Positions 1-6,259 of a stretch of 12,463 nucleotides of DNA are shown one piece after another. Origin of the DNA: an uncultured Collinsella sp. (lineage in GTDB: Bacteria > Actinomycetota > Coriobacteriia > Coriobacteriales > Coriobacteriaceae); contig USKV01000020.1 of the NCBI GenBank assembly GCA_900555355.1, positions 1 through 12,463 on the forward strand, in the 5' to 3' direction. The notes beneath the pieces were generated by a model. It was not told the origin of the DNA, did not search any database, and was given only the letters and a program-made list of their open reading frames with translations. Within the stretch, counting starts at the first letter, position 1. Every line of letters begins with the position of its first letter. The position numbers were made by a program, and so were the translations under genes.

Positions 1-817
1 CCTCGCGCGCTCGGTCGAACATATCGTCCGTAAACACGCGCAAGCTGCCCGCAACATGGGCCTCCCCCGCCACCGCATTGCAGACGGTGCCTGCCTGCAG
101 CAGGCCGAACTTACCAATGCAGGGCTCGTCGGCACCCAGCTCATCCATGAGCTCGCGCTCGGAAACTAAGAACTTGGCCGCCGCCAGCGCGGCATCGTGC
201 GATTCGTTTACGGGAACGCCGTAGGTCTTGGCGATATGGATGCTCGTGCCATGGATATGAATGTGCGTCTCGCTTGAGCGCGCCAGCAGCGGACCGGAAC
301 AGCTCGCCAACGTGCCGGCGGGCAGATCGGGCCACACATGGAAGCCGAAGATGCGATCCGCCCCGTAGCGCTCGAACACGCCGCTCTCGCACACCGTCTT
401 GGCACCACCAGTCGTCTCCTCGGCCGGCTGAAACACAAAAAGTACGTTGCGCTTGATGGCGCCCGGCTGCTCACGAATCGTGCGATCGACATACGTCGCG
501 GCGGCAAGCACCATGGCCATGTGACCGTCGTGACCGCACGCATGCATCTTACCGGGATGCGTCGAGGCAAAGGCCGCGCCCGTTGCCTCCGCGATGGGCA
601 GGGCGTCCATGTCGGCGCGAATCGCCGTGGCATGCGCGGCGCCCGTGCCGGCATCGAAGAAAGCGCAGACGCAGCTGGGGCACGGATGGGTCACCTCGCA
701 GGCGAGCGGAGCGAGCACGCCCTCGATATAGGCAATGGTTTGCGGAAGATCGAAGTCGAGCTCCGGAATGCGATGCAGGTCGCGCCGATAGCGACGAAGT
801 TCTTGGAGCTCGGTCAT
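1..817 (-). CDS. M20 family amidohydrolase / N-acyl-amino-acid deacetylase (partial, C-terminus missing)
   Basis: The frame opens at an ATG (815-817) preceded by AAAGGA with 6 nt spacing, and stays open for 272 codons to the window edge, so roughly the last 100 residues are missing. M20 (IAA-amino acid hydrolase, hippurate hydrolase, N-acetyl-DAP deacetylase) signatures are present: RRDLHRIPEL near residue 12, AIRADMDALPI at 65-75, the metal motif MHACGHDGH at 91-99 (Cys94, His96), QPAEE at 130-134 and GFHVWPDLPAGT at 158-169. The lid-domain GGHAA motif is replaced by TSIHIAK (191-197), with His194 in the expected position. The family are dinuclear-metal cytosolic enzymes that remove acyl groups from N-acyl amino acids. 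It lies divergent from a DAP operon containing dapH, so N-acetyl-L,L-DAP deacetylase is an attractive role, but substrate cannot be read from sequence; hippurate or peptide-derived substrates are equally possible. Family call firm, substrate uncertain. Confidence 0.9.
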   Translation of the reverse strand, partial: MTELQELRRYRRDLHRIPELDFDLPQTIAYIEGVLAPLACEVTHPCPSCVCAFFDAGTGAAHATAIRADMDALPIAEATGAAFASTHPGKMHACGHDGHMAMVLAAATYVDRTIREQPGAIKRNVLFVFQPAEETTGGAKTVCESGVFERYGADRIFGFHVWPDLPAGTLASCSGPLLARSSETHIHIHGTSIHIAKTYGVPVNESHDAALAAAKFLVSERELMDELGADEPCIGKFGLLQAGTVCNAVAGEAHVAGSLRVFTDDMFDRARE

Positions 818-851
818 AAAGGTTCCTTTCATGGGGGGGCATATCCATTCA

Positions 852-863
852 CACAATATTGTG
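852..863. promoter_or_regulatory. 12-bp perfect palindrome, possible operator
   Basis: CACAATATTGTG is a perfect 12-bp palindrome about 35 bp upstream of the M20 start codon. On the minus strand a possible -10 (TATGCT, complement of 891-896) would put a transcription start near 884, so the palindrome would lie about 20-30 nt inside the transcript, a plausible repressor position. No matching -35 box is clear. Its role is an inference from symmetry and position. Confidence 0.3.
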
Positions 864-931
864 ACGCAGGATTGTGGCACCCTTGTTTCTAGCATATCCC
901 TGCATTTTTTAAACGTTATATACGAATACTC

Positions 932-960
932 TTGTTTGGTAAAGTGCAACGTGATAGGGT
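932..960 (+). promoter_or_regulatory. putative promoter of the lysine riboswitch/DAP operon
   Basis: TTGTTT (932-937) is separated by 17 nt from TAGGGT (955-960), a housekeeping-sigma-like arrangement with an actinobacterial-style -10. Transcription would start near 966-968, only a few bases before the first strand of the riboswitch aptamer at 972. That placement is the main support, because the -35 and -10 matches are only moderate. Confidence 0.55.
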
Positions 961-971
961 CTTTACCACTT

Positions 972-1128
972 GATAGAGGCGCGGGCACGAAGAGCCGCGG
1001 GCGAGCCGGCAGGCTTTGACCCCGTGGGGAGGCGAAACCCGCCGAACTGGGTTTTTCGGGCACGAACAGCCTGGTGGGCCTGCGGGAAACACCCGCAGGA
1101 CTGTCTGCAGCAATGCGGGAGCGCTATC
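972..1128 (+). ncRNA. lysine riboswitch (L box) aptamer
   Basis: The region matches the lysine-riboswitch pattern of the Bacillus subtilis lysC leader. P1 is GATAG (972-976) with CTATC (1124-1128), followed by the conserved AGAGGCGC. The core GGGGAGGCG..GCCGAAC (about 1026-1046) parallels GGGGAGCG..GCCGAAG. A perfect hairpin CCTGCGGG-AAACA-CCCGCAGG (1079-1099) fits P4, and CTGCA with a GCAA tetraloop and TGCGG (1105-1118) fits P5. The closing GGGAGCGCTATC corresponds to GGAGGGCTATC. It lies between a likely promoter and lysA, the expected context. Lysine binding should stabilise P1 and lower expression of the downstream operon. The pairings were read by eye, without a covariance-model search. 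Confidence 0.93.
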
Positions 1129-1189
1129 CGGACATTGGGTCCACGCTATGCGGATTCGATGCGCAGATGGCGCCGTCTGGATAGCGAGG
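1122..1189 (+). promoter_or_regulatory. riboswitch expression platform (probably translational)
   Basis: The 3' strand of P1 continues as CGCTATCCGGAC (1122-1133), which can pair with GTCTGGATAGCG (1175-1186) over 12 bp with one G-U. A second CGCTAT lies at 1144-1149; CCACGCTAT (1141-1149) can instead pair with ATAGCGAGG (1181-1189) with one A-A mismatch, covering the GAGG (1186-1189) that precedes the ATG at 1200. A hairpin CAGATG-GCGC-CGTCTG (1164-1179) fits inside the second structure and competes with the first. The simplest reading: without lysine the first pairing leaves the ribosome-binding site open; with lysine P1 holds 1124-1128 and the second pairing hides it. No U-tract follows any hairpin, so intrinsic termination is unlikely. 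Confidence 0.6.
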
Positions 1190-1199
1190 TTTACGGGAC

Positions 1200-3509
1200 A
1201 TGGCATTGACCCCCAACGAGGCATATGCGGCCAAGCAGCCGTTTGTGGACAAGGAGACACTCGAGCATATCGTCAAGCAGTTCCCCACGCCGTTTCATCT
1301 ATACGACGAGGCAGGCATCCGCCGCAACATGCAAGAAGTGCGCGACGCCTTTGCATGGAACCCGGGCTTTAAGGAATACTTTGCCGTCAAGGCCAACCCC
1401 AACCCGGCGCTCATCTCCATTCTCAACGAATACGGCTGCGGCTGCGATTGCTCGAGCTATACCGAGCTTATGATCGCCCGCTCACTGGGTATCACGGGAC
1501 ACGACATCATGTTCTCGTCCAACGACACGCCGGCGGCGGACTTTGCCCTTGCGGATAAACTGGGCGCCATCGTCAACTTTGACGACATCAGCCACATCGA
1601 GTTCTTTGAGCGCGTTGCGGGGCCCATCCCCAAGACGGTCAGCTGCCGCTTTAATCCAGGCGGTCTGTTCCAGCTCTCCAACGGCATCATGGACAACCCG
1701 GGCGACTCCAAATATGGCATGACCACCGAGCAGCTCTTTGAGGCCTTCCGCATACTCAAGGCCAAGGGCGCCGAGAATTTTGGCATCCATGCCTTCCTTG
1801 CCAGTAACACCGTCACTAACGACTACTATCCCAAACTCGCACGCATCCTCTTTAAACTTGCCGTGCGCCTGGAGCGCGAGACCGGCGCACATGTCGCCTT
1901 TATCAATCTGTCCGGCGGCGTCGGTATCCCCTATCTGCCCGAGCAGCAGGCTAACGACATCCACGCCATCGGCGAGGGCGTACACGCAGCCTACGACGAG
2001 ATTCTGGTCCCCGCTGGCATGGGCGATGTGGCCATCTGCACCGAGATGGGTCGCTTTATGATGGGCCCCTACGGCTGCTTGGTCACCAAGGCCATCCACG
2101 AGAAGCAGATCTACAAGGACTATATCGGTGTCGATGCAAGTGCCGTCGATTTGATTCGCCCTGCCATGTATGGCGCCTACCACCACATTACGGTGATGGG
2201 TCAGCCGGACGGTCCCGATAAAACCGCAGCCCCCGTCACGAACACGTACGACATCACGGGCAATCTGTGCGAGAACAATGACAAGTTCGCCATCGACCGC
2301 GAGCTTCCGCATATCGACATGGGCGACCTGCTCGTGATTCACGACACCGGCGCGCATGGCCACTCTATGGGCTACAACTACAACGGCCGCCTGCGCTCCG
2401 CCGAGGTCCTGCTGCGCCCCGATGGCTCGGCAGACCTCATTCGTCGCGCCGAGCGCCCGGGCGATTACTTTGCCACGCTCGACGTGCTGCCGAGCGGCCG
2501 AGAGCTGCTGGCCAAGTCGCGCGCCGAAAGTGCCCGCCGTCGCGCCCAAGACGAGCGCCTGGCCGTCGCCGCCCAATGGAACAAACGCATCCAGGTCGCG
2601 GAAGCGAAGGAGAAGAACATGGACATCCGCAATCTCGAGGGCTCAATCGTCGCCCTTGTTACGCCATTTAAAAAGGACGGCAGTGTCGACTTTGACGCAC
2701 TCGAGCGCCTTATCGATTTCCACCTGCAAAACGGCACCGACGCCATCCTCACCCTGGGCACCACCGGCGAGAGCGCCACGATGACCGATGACGAGGACAA
2801 CTCCGTTGTCGCCGCCGTGGTCAAGCAGGTTGCAGGACGCGTCCCCGTCATTGCCGGCTCGGGCTCCAACTCCACGCAAACCATGCTCACCAAGTCACTC
2901 ACCTACCAGGGCTTGGGCGCCGATGGCCTGCTGCTCATTACCCCCTACTACAACAAGTCCAATGAAGAGGGTATCTATCAGCACTTTAAGACCGTCGCCG
3001 ATGCTGTGGACATCCCCTGCATCCTGTACAACATCCCCGGCCGCTGCGGCTGCGGCATCAGCGAGCGCAACGTAGAGCGCTTGGCCGCGCACCCCAACAT
3101 CATGGGTATTAAGGAAGCCTCGGGCAACGTCGCCTACGCGGCCAAGATTGCCCACCTGCTGTCCGACGACTTCCGCATGTACTCGGGCGAGGACGCGCTC
3201 ACCGTGCCGCTCATGAGCCTGGGCGCCTCGGGCACCATCAGCGTGTGGGCCGACGTTCAGCCGCAGCTCGTGCATGACATGTGCCGCGCCTATCTGGACG
3301 GTGACGTGGCACGTGCCCGCGATATCCAAATTGCCGGTCAGCCGCTCATCAACGCCCTCTTTAGTGAGGTCAATCCCATCCCCGTTAAGGAAGCGCTCGC
3401 TCAGATGGGTATGATCGAGGCAAACTACCGCATGCCGCTATGCCCCATGGCAGACGACACGCGCGCTGCACTTACCGATGCTCTGAAGGGAGCTGGTCTG
3501 CTTGATTAA
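1200..3509 (+). CDS. lysA-dapA: LysA-DapA fusion: DAP decarboxylase joined to 4-hydroxy-tetrahydrodipicolinate synthase
   Basis: One uninterrupted 769-codon frame encodes two cytosolic enzymes. Residues 1 to about 428 are DAP decarboxylase (meso-DAP to lysine + CO2; PLP, fold type III): Lys64 in FAVKANPNP, HAFLASN at 197-203, the glycine loop GGVGIPY at 239-245, EMGR at 282-285 and CENND with Cys357. The sequence resembles the Clostridia-type LysA of about 420 residues. Residues 431-473 form a charged Ala/Arg/Glu/Lys-rich, probably helical linker. Residues 474-769 (296 aa, the normal DapA length) condense pyruvate and aspartate semialdehyde: TTGES at 521-525, TPYYNK at 581-586, Tyr610, Arg615 and Schiff-base Lys638 in GIKEASG. 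The start ATG is preceded by GAGG with 10 nt spacing under riboswitch control. The first and last lysine-branch enzymes would thus be one polypeptide. However, a strong internal Shine-Dalgarno precedes Met474, so free DapA is probably also made. A lost lysA stop codon or a sequencing error are the alternatives. Confidence 0.92.
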   Translation: MALTPNEAYAAKQPFVDKETLEHIVKQFPTPFHLYDEAGIRRNMQEVRDAFAWNPGFKEYFAVKANPNPALISILNEYGCGCDCSSYTELMIARSLGITGHDIMFSSNDTPAADFALADKLGAIVNFDDISHIEFFERVAGPIPKTVSCRFNPGGLFQLSNGIMDNPGDSKYGMTTEQLFEAFRILKAKGAENFGIHAFLASNTVTNDYYPKLARILFKLAVRLERETGAHVAFINLSGGVGIPYLPEQQANDIHAIGEGVHAAYDEILVPAGMGDVAICTEMGRFMMGPYGCLVTKAIHEKQIYKDYIGVDASAVDLIRPAMYGAYHHITVMGQPDGPDKTAAPVTNTYDITGNLCENNDKFAIDRELPHIDMGDLLVIHDTGAHGHSMGYNYNGRLRSAEVLLRPDGSADLIRRAERPGDYFATLDVLPSGRELLAKSRAESARRRAQDERLAVAAQWNKRIQVAEAKEKNMDIRNLEGSIVALVTPFKKDGSVDFDALERLIDFHLQNGTDAILTLGTTGESATMTDDEDNSVVAAVVKQVAGRVPVIAGSGSNSTQTMLTKSLTYQGLGADGLLLITPYYNKSNEEGIYQHFKTVADAVDIPCILYNIPGRCGCGISERNVERLAAHPNIMGIKEASGNVAYAAKIAHLLSDDFRMYSGEDALTVPLMSLGASGTISVWADVQPQLVHDMCRAYLDGDVARARDIQIAGQPLINALFSEVNPIPVKEALAQMGMIEANYRMPLCPMADDTRAALTDALKGAGLLD
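2607..2612 (+). promoter_or_regulatory. internal Shine-Dalgarno for dapA
   Basis: AAGGAG lies 6 nt before the ATG at 2619-2621, inside the coding frame of the linker where it reads Lys-Glu (residues 470-471). Sequence and spacing are near ideal, better than those of the upstream lysA start. This suggests the DapA part can be translated on its own even though no stop codon separates it from LysA. Confidence 0.7.
2619..3509 (+). CDS. dapA: 4-hydroxy-tetrahydrodipicolinate synthase, DapA part of the fusion (internal start)
   Basis: This is the 296-residue product expected from the internal ATG, in the same frame as the upstream LysA. It begins MDIRNLEGSIVALVTPF, aligning with the normal DapA N-terminus, and carries the complete catalytic set: Thr-Thr in GTTGES, the paired tyrosines in TPYYNK, Tyr and Arg in LYNIPGRCG and the Schiff-base lysine in GIKEASG. 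It catalyses the committed step of the DAP pathway and family members are usually tetramers. Compared with E. coli DapA, the allosteric lysine-site residues His53, His56 and Glu84 appear as Asp, Asp and Thr while Asn80 is kept, so lysine feedback on the enzyme may be weak. It is listed separately because the ribosome-binding site supports an independent product; the same codons also form the C-terminal half of the 1200-3509 frame. Confidence 0.75.
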   Translation: MDIRNLEGSIVALVTPFKKDGSVDFDALERLIDFHLQNGTDAILTLGTTGESATMTDDEDNSVVAAVVKQVAGRVPVIAGSGSNSTQTMLTKSLTYQGLGADGLLLITPYYNKSNEEGIYQHFKTVADAVDIPCILYNIPGRCGCGISERNVERLAAHPNIMGIKEASGNVAYAAKIAHLLSDDFRMYSGEDALTVPLMSLGASGTISVWADVQPQLVHDMCRAYLDGDVARARDIQIAGQPLINALFSEVNPIPVKEALAQMGMIEANYRMPLCPMADDTRAALTDALKGAGLLD

Positions 3510-4242
3510 GACTGTCATTATGGGAACGGGCCGCATGGGCTCGCTCATCCGCACTACCGCCGAGGACGTTGTCGACGCCGCCGGTCAGCCCGTTTTTGAT
3601 ATCGTCGCCCAGATCGGTTTTGACCTGTCCGAGCTCGAGAGCGCACCGGCAGCCGACGTCATCATCGACTTCTCGAACGTCGTAACCTTCGATGCCGTTG
3701 TCGCCTATGTCGAGCGCACGGGCACCGCACTCGTTTCCGGCACCACGGGCTATACGCCCGAGCAGATGGACCGCCTGCGCGAGCTGGGTCAGAACGTCCG
3801 CGTCATGCACTCCGGCAATTACTCCATCGGCATCGCAGCCCTGCGCCATCTAGTGGCCCAGGCCACGCGTGAGCTGCCCGGCTTTGACTGTGAGATTGTC
3901 GAGACTCACCACAACCAAAAGGTCGACGCCCCCAGCGGCACCGCCAAGCTGCTGCTCGACGCCGTAGTCGAGGCCGAACCCGAGGCAGGCTACCACCCCG
4001 TCTACGGACGCGAGGGCATGTGCGGCGTGCGCGACTCCAAGGAAATCGGCATGCACTCGCTGCGCGGCGGCACCGTCGCCGGCGTGCACGAGGTAAGCTT
4101 CTTTGGCCAGGACGAGGAGGTCACACTCACACACCGTGCCACGAGCCGTCAGATCTTTGTCAACGGCGCCTTGGCAACCGCGCAGAAGCTCGTCACCCGC
4201 GAACCCGGCTTCTATACGTTCGACCAGGTCATGTTTGCCTAA
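3502..4242 (+). CDS. dapB: 4-hydroxy-tetrahydrodipicolinate reductase DapB
   Basis: The 246-residue enzyme reduces the DapA product to tetrahydrodipicolinate with NAD(P)H. The N-terminal Rossmann motif MGTGRMG is at residues 7-13, SGTTGYTPEQ at 79-88, and the family signature ETHHNQKVDAPSGTA at 134-148 contains the catalytic His-His pair and Lys140. Length and C-terminus (GALATAQKLV..PGFYTFDQVMF) are normal. The start is chosen as TTG at 3502 because IKTVIMGTGRMG fits the family N-terminus and AAGGGAG lies 9 nt upstream. TTG is a weak start codon and overlaps the dapA stop (TTGATTAA, 8 nt shared), which suggests translational coupling to dapA. Third gene function of the riboswitch-controlled operon. 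Confidence 0.97.
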   Translation: MIKTVIMGTGRMGSLIRTTAEDVVDAAGQPVFDIVAQIGFDLSELESAPAADVIIDFSNVVTFDAVVAYVERTGTALVSGTTGYTPEQMDRLRELGQNVRVMHSGNYSIGIAALRHLVAQATRELPGFDCEIVETHHNQKVDAPSGTAKLLLDAVVEAEPEAGYHPVYGREGMCGVRDSKEIGMHSLRGGTVAGVHEVSFFGQDEEVTLTHRATSRQIFVNGALATAQKLVTREPGFYTFDQVMFA

Positions 4243-4281
4243 CCAGGTATCAACCGAATCCACCCAAAGGAGAGATAGCAA

Positions 4282-5001
4282 ATGAGCAACGCAGCCGAGA
4301 TGGATGCACAGGAGATTATCAACTACATCGCCACCGCGCCTAAAAAGACGCCCGTCAAGCTGCATGTGCGCGAGAAGCCCGGCATGAAGGTTGCCTGGGG
4401 CGACGCACATGTCTACGGCGGCCGTCGTGGCAAGACCGTCTTTGGCGACTGGGATGAGCTCAAGGCCATCCTCGATGCCAATGCCGACTCCATCGACTAC
4501 TACGATGTGGAGAACGACTGTCGCAACTCCGCCGTCCCCATGCTCGACCTTAAGGGCATCAATGCCCGCATCGAGCCGGGCGCGATCATCCGCGACCGCG
4601 TCGAGATCGGCGACCGCGCCGTCATCATGATGGGCGCCATCATCAACATCGGCTCCGTCATTGGCGAAGGCTCCATGATCGACATGGGCGCCGTGCTAGG
4701 CGGCCGCGCCACCGTGGGTAAGAACTGCCACATCGGCGCCGGCACCGTGTTGGCAGGCGTCGTTGAGCCCGCGAGCGCCACGCCTGTCATCATCGAGGAC
4801 GATGTCATGATTGGCGCCAACGCCGTGGTCCTGGAGGGCGTGCGCGTGGGCAAGGGCGCCGTCGTGGCTGCCGGTGCCGTATGCGTCGAGGACGTCCCCG
4901 CCGGCGCCGTCGTGGCCGGTGTCCCCGCCCGCGTCATCAAGATGCGCGATGAGAAGACCGACAGCAAGACCGGTCTCGAAGAGGGCTTACGTCAACTTTA
5001 A
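4282..5001 (+). CDS. dapH: tetrahydrodipicolinate N-acetyltransferase DapH
   Basis: The 239-residue protein transfers acetyl from acetyl-CoA to the open form of tetrahydrodipicolinate. It closely follows Bacillus DapH along its length: [10 protein letters not shown] at the N-terminus, [16 protein letters not shown] near residues 76-91, [10 protein letters not shown], then left-handed beta-helix hexapeptide repeats ([59 protein letters not shown]) and the EGLRQL C-terminus. Its similarity to DapH rather than to succinyl-transferring DapD indicates the acetylase variant of the pathway. AAAGGAG lies 9 nt before the ATG and the gene starts 39 nt after dapB. It ends the operon, followed by terminators. 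The products need an N-acetyl-L,L-DAP aminotransferase and a deacetylase, for which the window has candidates at 8687-9850 and 1-817. Confidence 0.97.
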   Translation: MSNAAEMDAQEIINYIATAPKKTPVKLHVREKPGMKVAWGDAHVYGGRRGKTVFGDWDELKAILDANADSIDYYDVENDCRNSAVPMLDLKGINARIEPGAIIRDRVEIGDRAVIMMGAIINIGSVIGEGSMIDMGAVLGGRATVGKNCHIGAGTVLAGVVEPASATPVIIEDDVMIGANAVVLEGVRVGKGAVVAAGAVCVEDVPAGAVVAGVPARVIKMRDEKTDSKTGLEEGLRQL

Positions 5002-5006
5002 TAGTT

Positions 5007-5031
5007 ACGCGGTTTTGACAAACCGCGTTTT
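5007..5031 (+). terminator. possible intrinsic terminator after dapH
   Basis: ACGCGGTTT (5007-5015), loop TGAC and AAACCGCGT (5020-5028) form a perfect 9-bp stem ending in TTTT. It starts 6 nt after the dapH stop. The U-tract is short, so it is probably the weaker of two terminators here. Confidence 0.65.
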
Positions 5032-5082
5032 CGCTGACGTATGCCCAACCTGCGGCGCAATGTCAGCAACCAAGCCGAAAAC

Positions 5083-5123
5083 AAAAAAGGCCGAAGTCCC
5101 GAAGGGCTTCGGCCTTTGTTTTT
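5083..5123. terminator. bidirectional intrinsic terminator between dapH and the convergent NA37 gene
   Basis: AAAGGCCGAAG (5086-5096) pairs with CTTCGGCCTTT (5107-5117), and the stem continues through CCC-GAA-GGG at its tip. An A-run (5083-5088) on the left and a T-rich tract (TTTGTTTTT, 5115-5123) on the right give U-tracts in both directions. It lies between convergent genes, as expected for a shared terminator. Confidence 0.92.
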
Positions 5124-5143
5124 CTGCAACGTCCAAGCACAGC

Positions 5144-6148
5144 TTATCGATTCTCAATACTTCCGATGTTCTTGAGCTCGATAGAGATGAGGCCGTTGGG
5201 TTCGTTGACGAACTCGATGTACTCGGAGTTCGAACCCATCTCGGCCGGGAAGCTGATCTCGATACCCGTGTCGGTACGGATCTTATGATTGCGCACCGCC
5301 GCGCGTTCGACCTGCTTGCGCTCCACGGGCACACGCTCAGGCACCTTCTCCTCGGTCAGTGCCGCGCGCACGCTCTCCTTGATAACCGGTTCGTCCTCAA
5401 AGACCTCATCGACGATATCCCAAGGCGGCAGCTCCTCGTCATCCTCAACCTTCTCGGCAACGGCGGCTTTGACCTTAGCGAGCGCTACAGCCGTGTTGGC
5501 GCCGTGCTCCTCGGCGACTTCCTCGACCACACGCGTCACGGTGTCGATGACCTCCTTGCCTGATACGCCCGTTTCGCACTGCAGCAGGCCATCGGGGATA
5601 AGCATACGGTCCTCGCCGGCAATCTTGCGCTTCTTGTCCACGTAGCCGATCTCCATGGTACTCGCGCGCACAATGGCATAGCTCGGCACCTTTTGCGAGG
5701 GGTTCGGCAGGATGGCGTAGTGGCGCGCGATGTCGTTGCGCACCTCCCCCTCCTCGCGGCCCACTTCGTGCATAAAAGCCTGCTTGGAGCCCAGCAGCAT
5801 CACGGCAAACCAGCGGGCATCCTCATCGTCGTCAAAGTCCGCCACAAGCACGTCGGTGGACTCGGCTTTCTCAGCCTTGGTGAGTTCGGAAGAGATGAAC
5901 TCCGCAATCTGCTGAGACAGGTCCACGAACTCACGCTCACCAAAGAAATAGCCCTTGAGCTCGCCGCCGAATGCGGAGTTCTCGGCAAACGTGGCGCGTT
6001 TATTGTCGGCCGAGGTGCGTGCGCGGCGCAGATGCGTGGTCACGAAGTTGCGCACGGTACGGCTCTCGATATCGAGCTCTCGCTGGCTCATGACGTTGAC
6101 GGCAGAGTCAAAGTCCAGGATATGCAGAATCGCGTGATTGATTTTCAT
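5144..6148 (-). CDS. nucleoid-associated protein, NA37/NdpA family
   Basis: The 334-residue product begins MKINHAILHILDF, typical of the 37-kDa nucleoid-associated family (NdpA/YejK). Further family-like blocks are the arginine-rich HLRRARTSADNKRA (about 36-49), DLSQQIAEFI, VLVADFDDDEDARWFAVMLLGSKQAFMHEV and VRNDIARHYAILPNPSQKV. Members bind the nucleoid; their molecular role is poorly defined. The C-terminal third is rich in Glu and Lys. The start is taken as the ATG at 6148; an in-frame ATG at 6157 would add MPY, but 6148 has GGAA upstream at usable distance and gives the family N-terminus. It converges on the DAP operon and shares its terminator. A minus-strand -10-like TATACT (complement of 6187-6192) lies about 40 nt upstream, without a clear -35. 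Family assignment is confident, cellular role unknown. Confidence 0.88.
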   Translation of the reverse strand: MKINHAILHILDFDSAVNVMSQRELDIESRTVRNFVTTHLRRARTSADNKRATFAENSAFGGELKGYFFGEREFVDLSQQIAEFISSELTKAEKAESTDVLVADFDDDEDARWFAVMLLGSKQAFMHEVGREEGEVRNDIARHYAILPNPSQKVPSYAIVRASTMEIGYVDKKRKIAGEDRMLIPDGLLQCETGVSGKEVIDTVTRVVEEVAEEHGANTAVALAKVKAAVAEKVEDDEELPPWDIVDEVFEDEPVIKESVRAALTEEKVPERVPVERKQVERAAVRNHKIRTDTGIEISFPAEMGSNSEYIEFVNEPNGLISIELKNIGSIENR

Positions 6149-6225
6149 ATACGGCATTCCGTTCTAGATCGATTTCGGCACGAACCAGTATAGCGGTCGA
6201 GCCTGCCCCAGGTGCATCGAAGATC

Positions 6226-6256
6226 GGCGCATCGGGGACAGGTTGCTTTGCGCCAA
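6226..6256. repeat. 31-nt dyad repeat, copy A (3' side of the DUF2974 gene)
   Basis: GGCGCA (6226-6231) and TGCGCC (6249-6254) bracket a 17-nt centre containing GGGG.CAGGTT.CTT. The unit matches 7439-7469 at 26 of 31 positions by eye. It ends 4 nt from the stop codon of the DUF2974 gene. No U-tract follows on either strand, so it is not a standard terminator. Confidence 0.75.
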
Positions 6257-6259
6257 TGG

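Noticed and set aside
338..892. 184-codon plus-strand frame opposite the M20 gene
   Set aside because: The minus-strand frame has the M20 metal-binding motifs, a good ribosome-binding site and stays open to the edge; it is the real gene although it lacks a stop in the window.
1482..2576. 364-codon minus-strand frame within lysA
   Set aside because: It is antisense to LysA, whose PLP motifs are complete; no motif in the shadow.
5033..5067. GCTGAC/GTCAGC inverted repeat between the two terminators after dapH
   Set aside because: A 6-bp stem with a 23-nt loop and no U-tract is easily explained by chance.
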